From an uncultured Collinsella sp. (GTDB taxonomy: Bacteria > Actinomycetota > Coriobacteriia > Coriobacteriales > Coriobacteriaceae): 9,424 nucleotides of DNA. The stretch is taken from assembly GCA_937926755.1 (NCBI GenBank), contig CALBBA010000252.1:1-9424 (forward strand), written 5' to 3'. This document shows positions 1 through 5,710 of this stretch, one piece after another. Below the pieces are notes generated by a model. It saw only the letters and a list, made by a program, of their open reading frames with translations. It searched no databases and was not told the DNA's origin. Each line of letters starts with the position of its first letter. Within the stretch, counting starts at the first letter, position 1. Made by a program: the position numbers and the translations under genes.

Positions 1-1
1 G

Positions 2-994
2 TGGGACGACACCTACTTCCTCGACGTCACGGCCCGCAACGACTGGTCGTCGACGCTGGCTCCCTCCAACTGGAGCTATTTCTACCCGTCGGTATCGGCC
101 AGTATCCTGCTCGACAAGGCGTTCAAGATCAACTCCCCTCATGTCAACATGATCAAGCTGCGCGGTTCGTGGGCACAAGTGGGTAACGACACTTCGGTCT
201 TCTCGCTCTACGACGACTACTCGACCACGGACTATCCGGGCGGCGTCACGCTGCCTACGGCCAGCAACTACCCGTACATCCTCCCGGAAAAGACCAGCAG
301 CTGGGAAGTCGGCCTGGAAACCAAGTTCCTGGGCAACCGGCTCAATGTCGACGTGGCGCTCTACAAGACCAGCACCCGCAACCAGATCATCAGCGCCGAA
401 ACGAGCGCCGAAACCGGCAGTACGTCCCGCAAGATGAACGCCGGCCTGATTACCAACAAGGGTGTCGAGGTCACGTTCCGCATGGTTCCCGTCCGCACGA
501 AGGACATCAACTGGGAGATCAACGGCAACTGGTCGCTCAACAAGAACAAACTCAACGAGCTGCAGAACGGATGGGATCCCGCAACGCCGTTGCAGACCTC
601 GACCTCGACGACCATCGGCAGCCGTATATTCGTCTACTCGTACGTGGGTAAGTCCATGCACCAGCTCTATTCGGCCAGCCACTACGAGTACGCGCCGGAG
701 GGTTCGACCTACACGGACGAAAACGGCAACCAGGTCGACTGCTCGGGCATGCAGATCATCAACGCCAAGACCGGCTACCCGCTGCTGACCAAGGAGACCG
801 ACTCCAAGAAGTTCGAGCACCTGGGCAGCGTAATCCCCGACTGGAAGGCAGGCTTCGGCACGACGTTCCGCTACAAGAACCTCTCGCTGAGCGCGCAGTT
901 CACGGCGCAGGTCGGCGGCGTGGCGCTGGCGCTGGCGCTGGTTCTGGCTCCGGCTCGAAGGGCGGCGTTATTGCCCCGGGCCAGAAGCCGGTGA
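2..994 (+). CDS. SusC/RagA-type TonB-linked outer-membrane receptor, C-terminal part, truncated at both sides
   Basis: The frame is open from the left edge, so the start lies outside the window. The protein is part of the TonB-dependent outer-membrane barrel that, with a SusD-like lipoprotein, imports glycans or peptides in Bacteroidota. Typical SusC barrel phrases are visible: NDWSSTL, YPSVSASILLDK, LRGSWAQVGND, SWEVGLETKFLGNRLNVDVALYKT and LSLSAQFTAQVGG. Aromatic-rich alternating strands and polar loops fit late barrel strands. Family-like sequence stops at about base 919. The following codons (VALALALVLAPARRAALLPRARSR) are an out-of-frame reading of the neighbouring Gly-Ala/Gly-Ser coding sequence and end at a chance TGA at 992-994. 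The last barrel strands and the terminal Phe are therefore missing. No Gram-positive actinobacterium has an outer membrane for such a protein, so this piece comes from a different organism than the rest of the window. Family assignment is firm; the substrate cannot be told. Confidence 0.9.
   Translation, partial: WDDTYFLDVTARNDWSSTLAPSNWSYFYPSVSASILLDKAFKINSPHVNMIKLRGSWAQVGNDTSVFSLYDDYSTTDYPGGVTLPTASNYPYILPEKTSSWEVGLETKFLGNRLNVDVALYKTSTRNQIISAETSAETGSTSRKMNAGLITNKGVEVTFRMVPVRTKDINWEINGNWSLNKNKLNELQNGWDPATPLQTSTSTTIGSRIFVYSYVGKSMHQLYSASHYEYAPEGSTYTDENGNQVDCSGMQIINAKTGYPLLTKETDSKKFEHLGSVIPDWKAGFGTTFRYKNLSLSAQFTAQVGGVALALALVLAPARRAALLPRARSR
908..925. other. Chimeric junction between Bacteroidota and actinobacterial sequence
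   Basis: Up to about base 919 the plus-strand frame beginning at base 2 encodes a good SusC barrel. From about base 922 the good coding frame is the one beginning at base 1, with a Gly-Ala/Gly-Ser run leading into a Lys/Asp/Ser-rich surface protein. The switch falls in a GGCGGCGTGGCGCTGGC stretch that either gene could plausibly contain, which is the kind of short shared sequence that misleads assemblers. There is no transposase, integrase, att-like repeat or target duplication here. A biological recombination cannot be excluded from sequence alone, but an assembly artefact is much more likely. Confidence 0.85.
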
Positions 995-1320
995 CCAAGA
1001 CGACGGTGTCGACCAAGACCGAGACCAGGGACAACAAGTCCGACAAGAAGGACTCCGATAAGTCCGATAAGAAGGACGAGAAGAAGTCTGACAAGAAGTC
1101 TGACAGGAAGGACGGCACGTCCGACAAGAAGTCCGATTCCAAGTCCGATACGGGTGCTGTTTCCACGACCACTGCTAAGAAGTCCTCTAGTGCTTCCGAG
1201 CAGGAGACTGGCACCAATCCGCTCGCCATCGTTGGCATCGCCGCCGGCGTGATTGGCCTCGCGCTCATCGCCGTCTTCGTGCTGACCAAGCGCGGCAAGG
1301 GTGACGGTAATGCCCGATAA
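922..1320 (+). CDS. C-terminal end of a membrane-anchored cell-surface protein, 5' truncated by the junction
   Basis: The frame carries a Gly-Ala/Gly-Ser run (922-960), then PGQKPVTKTTVSTKTE, then about 40 residues built of repeated KSDKK/DSDKSDKK units. Next come a Ser/Thr linker and a hydrophobic segment (NPLAIVGIAAGVIGLALIAVFVL) with a basic tail (TKRGKGDGNAR). This is the architecture of a wall-spanning linker and C-terminal membrane anchor, so the missing N-terminal part should be outside the cell. The segment before the anchor reads EQETGTN, which resembles a sortase signal only in its TG; a true LPxTG is absent. No genuine start is present, although a GTG at 991 could be mistaken for one. 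The stop overlaps the next gene by 11 bases, so the two genes are probably co-transcribed and possibly translationally coupled. The function of the missing part is unknown. Confidence 0.8.
   Translation, partial: GAGAGAGSGSGSKGGVIAPGQKPVTKTTVSTKTETRDNKSDKKDSDKSDKKDEKKSDKKSDRKDGTSDKKSDSKSDTGAVSTTTAKKSSSASEQETGTNPLAIVGIAAGVIGLALIAVFVLTKRGKGDGNAR
1036..1149 (+). repeat. Degenerate AAGTCYGAYAAG tandem units coding for Lys-Ser-Asp-Lys
   Basis: Units close to AAGTCCGACAAGAAG recur about eight times, in register with the codons, giving SDKKDSDKSDKKDEKKSDKK-like protein sequence. The units differ at synonymous positions and by short insertions, so this is an old, diverged low-complexity coding repeat. 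It encodes a highly charged linker. Confidence 0.6.
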
Positions 1321-2212
1321 GCCCAAGGAGACCAGCGGGCAACAGCCCGACTCCTCGTTTATCCAGCTCGATGATCCAAAGCAAAAGGGCGCCGCTTCGG
1401 CGGCGTCCACCTCTCGTCGCAAGGCGCTCCTCGGCGTTCTGACTGCTGCATGCACCATTCTGATCGTCGTCTCGCTGGGTTTCGTCCATCCTTCCACAAG
1501 CGGTGCCTGGTCCATCGACTGGATCATTCAGACCGTGACGGGGGAGAGCGTCGTCACCAAGGACACCAAGGCGTCTGGCTCGACTACGACTTCGGGCGAG
1601 GCCAGTTCCAAGGATTCCAAGTCATCGAATGACGCAAAAGATGAGTCCAAGGGTTCGAACGACGACAAGGACGATTCCGAGTCTTCAAACAAGGAATCGG
1701 ACAAAAACTCGGATAGCAAGAAGTCCGAGGACCGGGGCGGCAAGAAGTCTGGCGATAAATCCGCTGCCCAAAATACGGGAGCCAGTGATACTTCCAATGC
1801 GTCTGGCGGTGCTTCTTCGGGCGGTGGCCAGTCGTCTGATGGAGCCTCATCCTCTAATGGTGGAAACGCCTCCTCGGGCAGCCAAAGCGGCTCACAGGAG
1901 TCCAACTACGTTACGGTGACGGTTTCGGTCACATCGAGCGCTGTGGGCAATCCTGTGTCCTCTGGTGGCACCTTTACCTTTAACGAAGGCGCTACCGTCT
2001 ACGATGCCCTGTGCGCGCTGGGCCTTTCTGTCAACGCACATGGCTCGTCGTACGGTACGTATGTCTCCGCGATTGGTGGTTTGGCCGAGAAACAGTACGG
2101 CGGCACGAGCGGCTGGATGTACTCCGTCAACGGCACAACGCCCATGACGGCCTGCAGTAACTACGTTCTCTCCAATGGCGACAACGTTGTTTGGTATTAC
2201 GTAACGGGCTAG
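1310..2212 (+). CDS. Membrane-anchored DUF4430 (transcobalamin-like C-terminal domain) surface protein
   Basis: The 300-residue product has a short polar N-terminus (1-35), one membrane segment (about 39-59, LLGVLTAACTILIVVSLGF) preceded by RRK, a charged Ser/Lys/Asp-rich linker (about 85-198) with a Gly/Ser run at its end, and a C-terminal DUF4430 domain (about 199-300). The domain shows VTVTVSV, TFNEGATVYDAL, GTSGWMYSVNG and NGDNVVWYYV, which are typical of the family. DUF4430 is related to the beta domain of transcobalamin and intrinsic factor; in bacteria its ligands are mostly unproven. Arg/Lys before the membrane segment suggests an N-in, C-out protein held at the membrane with the domain outside. 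ATG 1310 is preferred over GTG 1301 because AAGGG at 1297-1301 lies eight bases before it. It overlaps the preceding surface-protein gene, whose linker is similarly Lys/Asp/Ser-rich, so they probably form one unit. Cobalamin binding is an inference only. Confidence 0.85.
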   Translation: MPDKPKETSGQQPDSSFIQLDDPKQKGAASAASTSRRKALLGVLTAACTILIVVSLGFVHPSTSGAWSIDWIIQTVTGESVVTKDTKASGSTTTSGEASSKDSKSSNDAKDESKGSNDDKDDSESSNKESDKNSDSKKSEDRGGKKSGDKSAAQNTGASDTSNASGGASSGGGQSSDGASSSNGGNASSGSQSGSQESNYVTVTVSVTSSAVGNPVSSGGTFTFNEGATVYDALCALGLSVNAHGSSYGTYVSAIGGLAEKQYGGTSGWMYSVNGTTPMTACSNYVLSNGDNVVWYYVTG

Positions 2213-2235
2213 AGGCCTCGACATAGCGCGCCAGA

Positions 2236-2272
2236 CGGGCGGTTCGGACCAACATCCGGACCGCCCGTTTTT
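2236..2272 (+). terminator. Rho-independent terminator after the DUF4430 gene
   Basis: A 13-base stem (2236-2248 with 2255-2267, one G-T wobble) with a six-base loop is followed by TTTTT at 2268-2272. It begins 23 bases after the stop codon at 2212 and should end the plus-strand surface-protein transcript. Confidence 0.85.
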
Positions 2273-2311
2273 CATGCGAATGGGACTGGGTCGCCGGGTC
2301 TCTCTGCAAAC

Positions 2312-2346
2312 AAAAAAACCGGTTGGAACGGGAATTCCAACCGGTT
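2312..2346 (-). terminator. Rho-independent terminator of the GtrA cluster
   Basis: A perfect 12-base stem (AACCGGTTGGAA 2317-2328 with TTCCAACCGGTT 2335-2346) has a six-base loop. Read on the minus strand it is followed by a T-run (the plus-strand A-run 2312-2318). It lies 26 bases beyond the GtrA stop and faces the plus-strand terminator at 2236-2272, so the two convergent units are well separated. Confidence 0.88.
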
Positions 2347-2372
2347 ATACATTCAAGCAAATAGTGAATCGA

Positions 2373-2780
2373 CTATGACCGTGCGCCCTCGAGGAAGAAG
2401 CGGCGGCTGAAGTAGTTGTACCAGGTGACGAGGAACGTGGCGATGGCCTTCATGGCCTGGTAGCCGATGCTCAAAAACGTGACGCCCACAAACATGTACA
2501 GGTCGTTGAGGCCCAGGCCGATCACCGACAGGATGGTGAAGATCGTGAACTCGCGCTTGCGGCTCATGCCTTCGCGGTGGTCGAACACGTACTTCATGCT
2601 GAGCCAGTAGTTGACCACGACGGACGTGATAAACGAAACCGTGGTGCTCATCAAAAAGTCGAGGTGGAACAGCTCGACGAGCGCAATGAGCATGCCCCAG
2701 TCGATGCCAAAGGAGATAAGACCCACGACAGCAAACTTGAGGAACTGCTTGGTATGAGGTTGTGCCAGCGCCTTGCGCAC
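2373..2780 (-). CDS. GtrA-family membrane protein (first paralogue)
   Basis: The product has 135 residues and four predicted membrane segments (about 12-34, 40-62, 77-99, 107-125), the usual size and layout of the GtrA family. Known members flip or carry lipid-linked sugars (undecaprenyl-phosphate glucose in Shigella phage glucosylation) or support teichoic acid and arabinogalactan decoration. Family signatures are KFAVVGLISFGIDW at the N-terminus, NYWLSMKYVF in the second half and YNYFSRRFFLEG at the end. The start is GTG 2780: the frame holds a stop upstream and no other start codon, and a weak GGA lies about nine bases before it. It is a close paralogue of the next gene upstream, sharing the SMKYVFxHxEGMSRxREF loop. 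No glycosyltransferase gene is adjacent, so the sugar and acceptor cannot be named. Confidence 0.9.
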   Translation of the reverse strand: MRKALAQPHTKQFLKFAVVGLISFGIDWGMLIALVELFHLDFLMSTTVSFITSVVVNYWLSMKYVFDHREGMSRKREFTIFTILSVIGLGLNDLYMFVGVTFLSIGYQAMKAIATFLVTWYNYFSRRFFLEGARS

Positions 2781-2862
2781 GTAATCACATCCAATGCGTT
2801 GATGAATCGAGCAGAGGATACTTTAGAGCTTTTACAAGGGAAACGTAAGGTCTTTGCCAAGA

Positions 2863-2868
2863 ACTATA
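2863..2868 (-). promoter_or_regulatory. Possible -10 element for the downstream GtrA gene
   Basis: On the minus strand the hexamer reads TATAGT (five of six matches to TATAAT), about 82 bases before the GTG start. The best -35 candidate, TTGAAA in the adjacent inverted repeat, is only 14 bases away, which is short. If real, this gene can be transcribed separately from the GtrA gene before it. Confidence 0.3.
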
Positions 2869-2878
2869 TGAACTCGCC

Positions 2879-2915
2879 AAATTTTCAAGAGCTAATCCGC
2901 AAACGTTGAAAATTT
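2879..2915. repeat. Perfect 10-base inverted repeat AAATTTTCAA / TTGAAAATTT
   Basis: The arms are 2879-2888 and 2906-2915, separated by 17 bases. The element sits just upstream of the possible -10 of the 2373-2780 gene, in AT-richer DNA than its surroundings. It could be a regulator site or a weak structure; neither T-tract nor homology decides. Confidence 0.5.
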
Positions 2916-2933
2916 GCCCGTAAACGAGCGACA

Positions 2934-2973
2934 CCCACGGACGATACTGCGCTGAGTGCGCGTCGTCCGTGGG
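2934..2973 (-). terminator. Long hairpin after the second GtrA gene, weak or attenuating terminator
   Basis: CCCACGGACGA (2934-2944) pairs with TCGTCCGTGGG (2963-2973), with an additional GCGC/GCGC inner stem. It lies 27 bases past the GtrA stop at 3000 on the minus strand. The sequence after it on that strand has only a short T-rich patch, so it lacks a classical U-run. Partial termination or 3'-end protection between the two GtrA genes is plausible. Confidence 0.5.
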
Positions 2974-2999
2974 CGCCGTAATGCTGCAGGGGTTTCGAG

Positions 3000-3395
3000 C
3001 TATTTTGTCTCGTCGCCCTCCAGGAAGATCTTTCGGGTCACAAAGTTGTAGACCATGACAAGCGCGGTGGCGCAAATCTTGGCGATATTGGCCTCGAGTC
3101 CCAGGCCGGCGTTGAGCGCCAGCACGATGCCGTCGTTGAGAGCCAAGCCGATCACGGAAAGCACGACAAAGATGATGAACTCGCGGCGGCGGCTCATGCC
3201 TTCCTTGTGCGCAAACACGTACTTCATGCTTGCGAGGTAGTTAAAGATGAGTGAGATGATAAAGCCGCTGGTGTTGGCGATTAGGATGTTGAGGCCCAGA
3301 CCGTAGTGGAGCAGATTCATAATGCCAAAGTCGATAACCGTGGCAATGACACCGACGACGCCAAATTTCATGATCTGCGCAAGGAGCTTTTGCAT
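3000..3395 (-). CDS. GtrA-family membrane protein (second paralogue)
   Basis: The product has 131 residues with four membrane segments (about 9-30, 36-56, 72-96, 102-120), the GtrA layout for lipid-linked sugar translocation or envelope polysaccharide work. It shows KFGVVGVIATVIDFGIMN, FNYLASMKYVF, LSVIGLALND and YNFVTRKIFLEG. ATG 3395 is chosen because AAGGCAGGT precedes it with good spacing and because the protein then starts like other GtrA members. A longer TTG start at 3458 would add 21 residues, but that region forms a stem-loop. It follows fbp by 78 bases on the same strand, and its paralogue lies 219 bases further on. The strong match of the two GtrA proteins over the loop between the second and third membrane segments indicates a tandem duplication. 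The substrate is unknown. Confidence 0.9.
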   Translation of the reverse strand: MQKLLAQIMKFGVVGVIATVIDFGIMNLLHYGLGLNILIANTSGFIISLIFNYLASMKYVFAHKEGMSRRREFIIFVVLSVIGLALNDGIVLALNAGLGLEANIAKICATALVMVYNFVTRKIFLEGDETK

Positions 3396-3411
3396 GGTAC
3401 CTGCCTTAAGC

Positions 3412-3463
3412 CGGCGCCGGGGCGCCGTGGGGATGACAAACTTAGCAAGTTTAGCCAATCCCC
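3412..3463 (-). other. Two stem-loops between fbp and the GtrA gene
   Basis: CGGCGCC/GGCGCCG (3412-3418 with 3421-3427) is a very stable GC hairpin with a two-base gap. Beside it, GGGGAT (3429-3434) pairs with ATCCCC (3458-3463) around an inner AAACTT/AAGTTT stem (3438-3443, 3447-3452). Neither is followed by a U-run on the minus strand. They may set the ratio of fbp to GtrA message, or simply be a processed spacer. Confidence 0.45.
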
Positions 3464-3473
3464 GCGGGTGGTG

Positions 3474-5390
3474 CTAGGCGCGCTCCTCGATAGCACCGTT
3501 TCTATATGCATCGAGCAGCTGACGCAGGTCTTGGATTTGGCTGCGGATCTTGGCGCCAGTATCGGTGTCGCTCACCATGCGGCGACGGTCCGCTTGGTCA
3601 AAACGGTTGGTCTCGCTTTCGATGTCCACGTTGCGCGTGAGTGCCTCGGCAACCGTCGTAAAGGCCCGGTGCGACTTGAGGCGGCAGCCGCGCGAGCTCG
3701 AGATGAGCGTATAGCCGGCGATGCCCGTCTTGGGATGGTAAGCGCGGCAGAAGCCGCCATCGATGACCAGCAGCTTGCCCTCGGCGCGGATGGGCTGCTC
3801 GCCCTTGGTGGTTTTAACGGGCGTGTGGCCGTTGATGATGTGGCCGGTTGGTGAACATGCCATGGGCGTGACGCCAAACTCGCGCATGATGTCGTCGCAG
3901 ACCGAGGGCGACTTGGTAAGCGTAAAGTACGGGTCCATCGGCTCGACCCAGGTGCTCTTATCGGCGATATAGGCGCGCTCAAAGGTACGCACCAGGCGTC
4001 CGCTGGCGGGTGAGTTAAAGCCGATCCACAGGTACCACATCCAGTCGAGAGCGTCGCGGTCGCCCACGCGCCAGGCGTGGCGGGCGATGTGGTCGCAAAA
4101 ATCGAGATAATCGCGGCCAGTGTGCCAGGTGCCCAGGCAGTTCATGCTGCTAAAGGTGCCGTCTTCGTTGAGTGGCACGCAGCCATGGAACAGCAGGTTG
4201 CCGTTGGCGACCTTGTACATCGAGCCGTGGGAATAGAGGAAATCGATATGGCGATGCAGGTGATCGGCGGTGACAAACTCGGACACGAGCTTGTCGATGA
4301 TGTGCTGCTCCTGAGACGTGAGCGTATAGGGGTCCGTCGGGTCGACGGTGGGGAAGTCGTTGGTCGTGAGCGGCCACACGCTGCCGTCGGCAAGCGCGAC
4401 CGTGCCGGCGTCGCGATCTACCTTGTCGAGCAACAGACGGTCTGCCATATCGAACTCGGGGTGGCGCTGGATAATCTGGCCCTCGAGCTTAAAGAGCAGC
4501 ACGTTGATGGCCTTGATCAGCGGGGTGATGGACTCACCGGCGGTGTAGGTAGCATCGGCAAAGGCGACAAGCTCACGCAGCGAGATACCGTAATCGTTCT
4601 CAAGGATCTCGTAATTGTCGTAGCGTAGGTTGTTGCGCAACACCGTGGCGATGCAGGCGGGCTCCCCCGCCGCAGCACCCATCCACAGCAGGTCGTGGTT
4701 GCCCCACTGGATGTCGAGCGAATGGTAGGTGAGCAGACGGTCCATAATCTTGGCCGCGCCGCCGCCGCGGTCGAAGATGTCGCCCACCAGGTGCAGGTGG
4801 TCGACGGCCAGGCGCTTGATGAGCGAGGCGAGCGACTCGATAAAGTCGTCGGCGCTGGCGGTCTCCAGAATGGACTCCACGATGCGCTCGTGATAGCGCA
4901 CGCGATAGTTGTTCTCGTCCGGGTGCGTGTGCAACAACTCGTCGATGATGTAGGCGTAATCGCGCGGGATAGCCTTACGCACCTTGGAGCGCGTGTAGCG
5001 GCTTGAAAGCGACCGGGCGACCATGATGAGCTGGTCAAGCATCGTCTTGTACCAGGTGGGCGAGTCCTCGCGCCGGCTGCGGACCAGCTCGATCTTCTCG
5101 CGCGGGTAGTAGATGAGCGTGCACAGCTCGCCCTTCTCGTCAAAGGAGAGCGTGTCGCCAAAGATCTCGTCGACATGCTCGCGCACGACGCCCGAGCAGT
5201 TGTTGAGGATGTGCATAAAGGCTTCGTACTCGCCATGCACGTCGCTCATAAAATGCTCGGTGCCCTTGGGTAGGTTGAGGATGGCCGAGAGGTTGATAAT
5301 TTCGGTAAACGCGGATTGTTCGGTGGGGAACTGTCTCGACAGCAGGCGCAGATACTTGAAGTCTTGCGGGTTGCGATCGAATGCGACCAT
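3474..5390 (-). CDS. fbp: Class III fructose-1,6-bisphosphatase
   Basis: The enzyme hydrolyses fructose 1,6-bisphosphate to fructose 6-phosphate in the cytoplasm, the committed phosphatase step of gluconeogenesis. The 638-residue product is the usual size of the Bacillus subtilis-type class III family, which is unrelated to classes I and II. It carries the calcineurin-like metallophosphoesterase motifs: SDVHGE (49-54), GDIFDRGG (203-210), GNHD (230-233), FHG (401-403) and NGHTP (520-524). All metal-binding Asp, Asn and His positions look intact. ATG 5390 is chosen because GGAAGG lies six bases upstream and family members start near VAFDRNPQDFKYL; a longer in-frame start at 5435 would add 15 residues running through the inverted repeat. 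It is the first gene of a minus-strand set followed by two GtrA genes. A 30-base inverted repeat lies 28-57 bases before the start and suggests transcriptional control. Confidence 0.96.
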   Translation of the reverse strand: MVAFDRNPQDFKYLRLLSRQFPTEQSAFTEIINLSAILNLPKGTEHFMSDVHGEYEAFMHILNNCSGVVREHVDEIFGDTLSFDEKGELCTLIYYPREKIELVRSRREDSPTWYKTMLDQLIMVARSLSSRYTRSKVRKAIPRDYAYIIDELLHTHPDENNYRVRYHERIVESILETASADDFIESLASLIKRLAVDHLHLVGDIFDRGGGAAKIMDRLLTYHSLDIQWGNHDLLWMGAAAGEPACIATVLRNNLRYDNYEILENDYGISLRELVAFADATYTAGESITPLIKAINVLLFKLEGQIIQRHPEFDMADRLLLDKVDRDAGTVALADGSVWPLTTNDFPTVDPTDPYTLTSQEQHIIDKLVSEFVTADHLHRHIDFLYSHGSMYKVANGNLLFHGCVPLNEDGTFSSMNCLGTWHTGRDYLDFCDHIARHAWRVGDRDALDWMWYLWIGFNSPASGRLVRTFERAYIADKSTWVEPMDPYFTLTKSPSVCDDIMREFGVTPMACSPTGHIINGHTPVKTTKGEQPIRAEGKLLVIDGGFCRAYHPKTGIAGYTLISSSRGCRLKSHRAFTTVAEALTRNVDIESETNRFDQADRRRMVSDTDTGAKIRSQIQDLRQLLDAYRNGAIEERA

Positions 5391-5417
5391 GAAACACCTT
5401 CCGATGGGGCTGGTAAA

Positions 5418-5447
5418 ACTGATAAACAGCGTCAAACGTTTATCAGT
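5418..5447 (-). promoter_or_regulatory. Operator-like 30-base inverted repeat in front of fbp
   Basis: ACTGATAAAC (5418-5427) and GTTTATCAGT (5438-5447) are perfect 10-base arms separated by 10 bases. The right arm also belongs to an AAACGTTT palindrome (5434-5441), a core seen in LacI/GalR-family operators. The element lies 28-57 bases upstream of the fbp start, where a repressor would act on the promoter or leader. No T-tract follows it in either direction, so it is not a terminator. The cognate regulator is not in the window. Confidence 0.6.
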
Positions 5448-5506
5448 ATGCGCCGCTTTTGTTTCGATTTTGCGCCGGCGGCTGAATTGTCGGCTGAACG
5501 GTTTGG

Positions 5507-5518
5507 TAAATCGATTTA
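5507..5518. repeat. 12-base palindrome TAAATCGATTTA
   Basis: The palindrome is perfect and sits in the middle of the fbp/DegV control region, overlapping the first TTTGGTAAAT copy. It could bind a dimeric regulator. It is short enough that chance cannot be excluded. Confidence 0.35.
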
Positions 5519-5673
5519 GTTGAGGTGGATATGGCGGTTGAGTGGAGACGACAGAGGGTGTTTTCTCAGATATTTATGCGTGGGGCCGGTGGAGACGATG
5601 GTGGTAAAGATGTTCGCTATTTTTGGTTCGATTTGGTAAATAGTGGACATATGTACCGTATGTAGGCTCACTG

Positions 5674-5682
5674 TGCGATAAT
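5674..5682 (+). promoter_or_regulatory. Extended -10 promoter of the DegV gene
   Basis: TGCGATAAT fits the extended -10 pattern TGnTATAAT with one mismatch. No good -35 lies 16-18 bases upstream, which is common for extended -10 promoters. Transcription would start near 5689, giving a leader of about 22 bases that includes the TAAGGAG ribosome site at 5698-5704. Confidence 0.5.
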
Positions 5683-5710
5683 TTGCGCAGCAATGAGTAA
5701 GGAGCCTCAT

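Larger units (their letters stand above)
5391..5710. promoter_or_regulatory. Divergent fbp/DegV control region, 320 bases without a gene
   Basis: The region separates fbp (minus) from the DegV gene (plus). It holds the 30-base inverted repeat near fbp, a 12-base palindrome TAAATCGATTTA (5507-5518), two copies of TTTGGTAAAT (5502-5511 and 5632-5641), two copies of GTGGAGACGA (5542-5551 and 5589-5598), and an extended -10 promoter for DegV. I find no convincing small gene on either strand. For fbp a possible -10 is CATACT on the minus strand just upstream of the inverted repeat, without a clear -35. Confidence 0.55.

Noticed and set aside
1..919. Horizontal transfer of a SusC gene into an actinobacterium
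   Set aside because: The gene is cut off in mid-barrel and out of frame with the next gene, there is no mobile element, and a Gram-positive cell has no outer membrane to house it; an assembly join is simpler.
991..1320. GTG 991 as the true start of the surface-protein fragment
   Set aside because: There is no ribosome site, the frame continues upstream with matching Gly/Ala/Ser linker sequence, and the protein would have no export signal.
871..1527. Long minus-strand open frames opposite the surface-protein genes
   Set aside because: They are antisense to a repeat-rich, well-structured plus-strand gene, have low-complexity Leu/Val/Ser composition, and cross the chimeric junction.
1528..1905. 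Minus-strand open frame opposite the Ser/Lys/Asp linker of the DUF4430 gene
   Set aside because: Its composition (Pro, Leu, Ser, Asp, Glu) is simply the complement of the linker codons, and no ribosome site is visible.
3396..3458. TTG 3458 start adding 21 residues to the GtrA protein
   Set aside because: The added part lies in stem-loops, lacks family similarity, and ATG 3395 has a good ribosome site.
4517..5236. Alternate-frame minus-strand frame of 239 codons inside fbp
   Set aside because: It is an Arg/Ser/Thr-rich high-GC shadow of fbp, which has complete catalytic motifs.
5391..5435. Upstream fbp start adding MTLFISFTSPIGRCF
   Set aside because: It runs through the inverted repeat, has no good ribosome site, and the downstream ATG has GGAAGG at ideal spacing.
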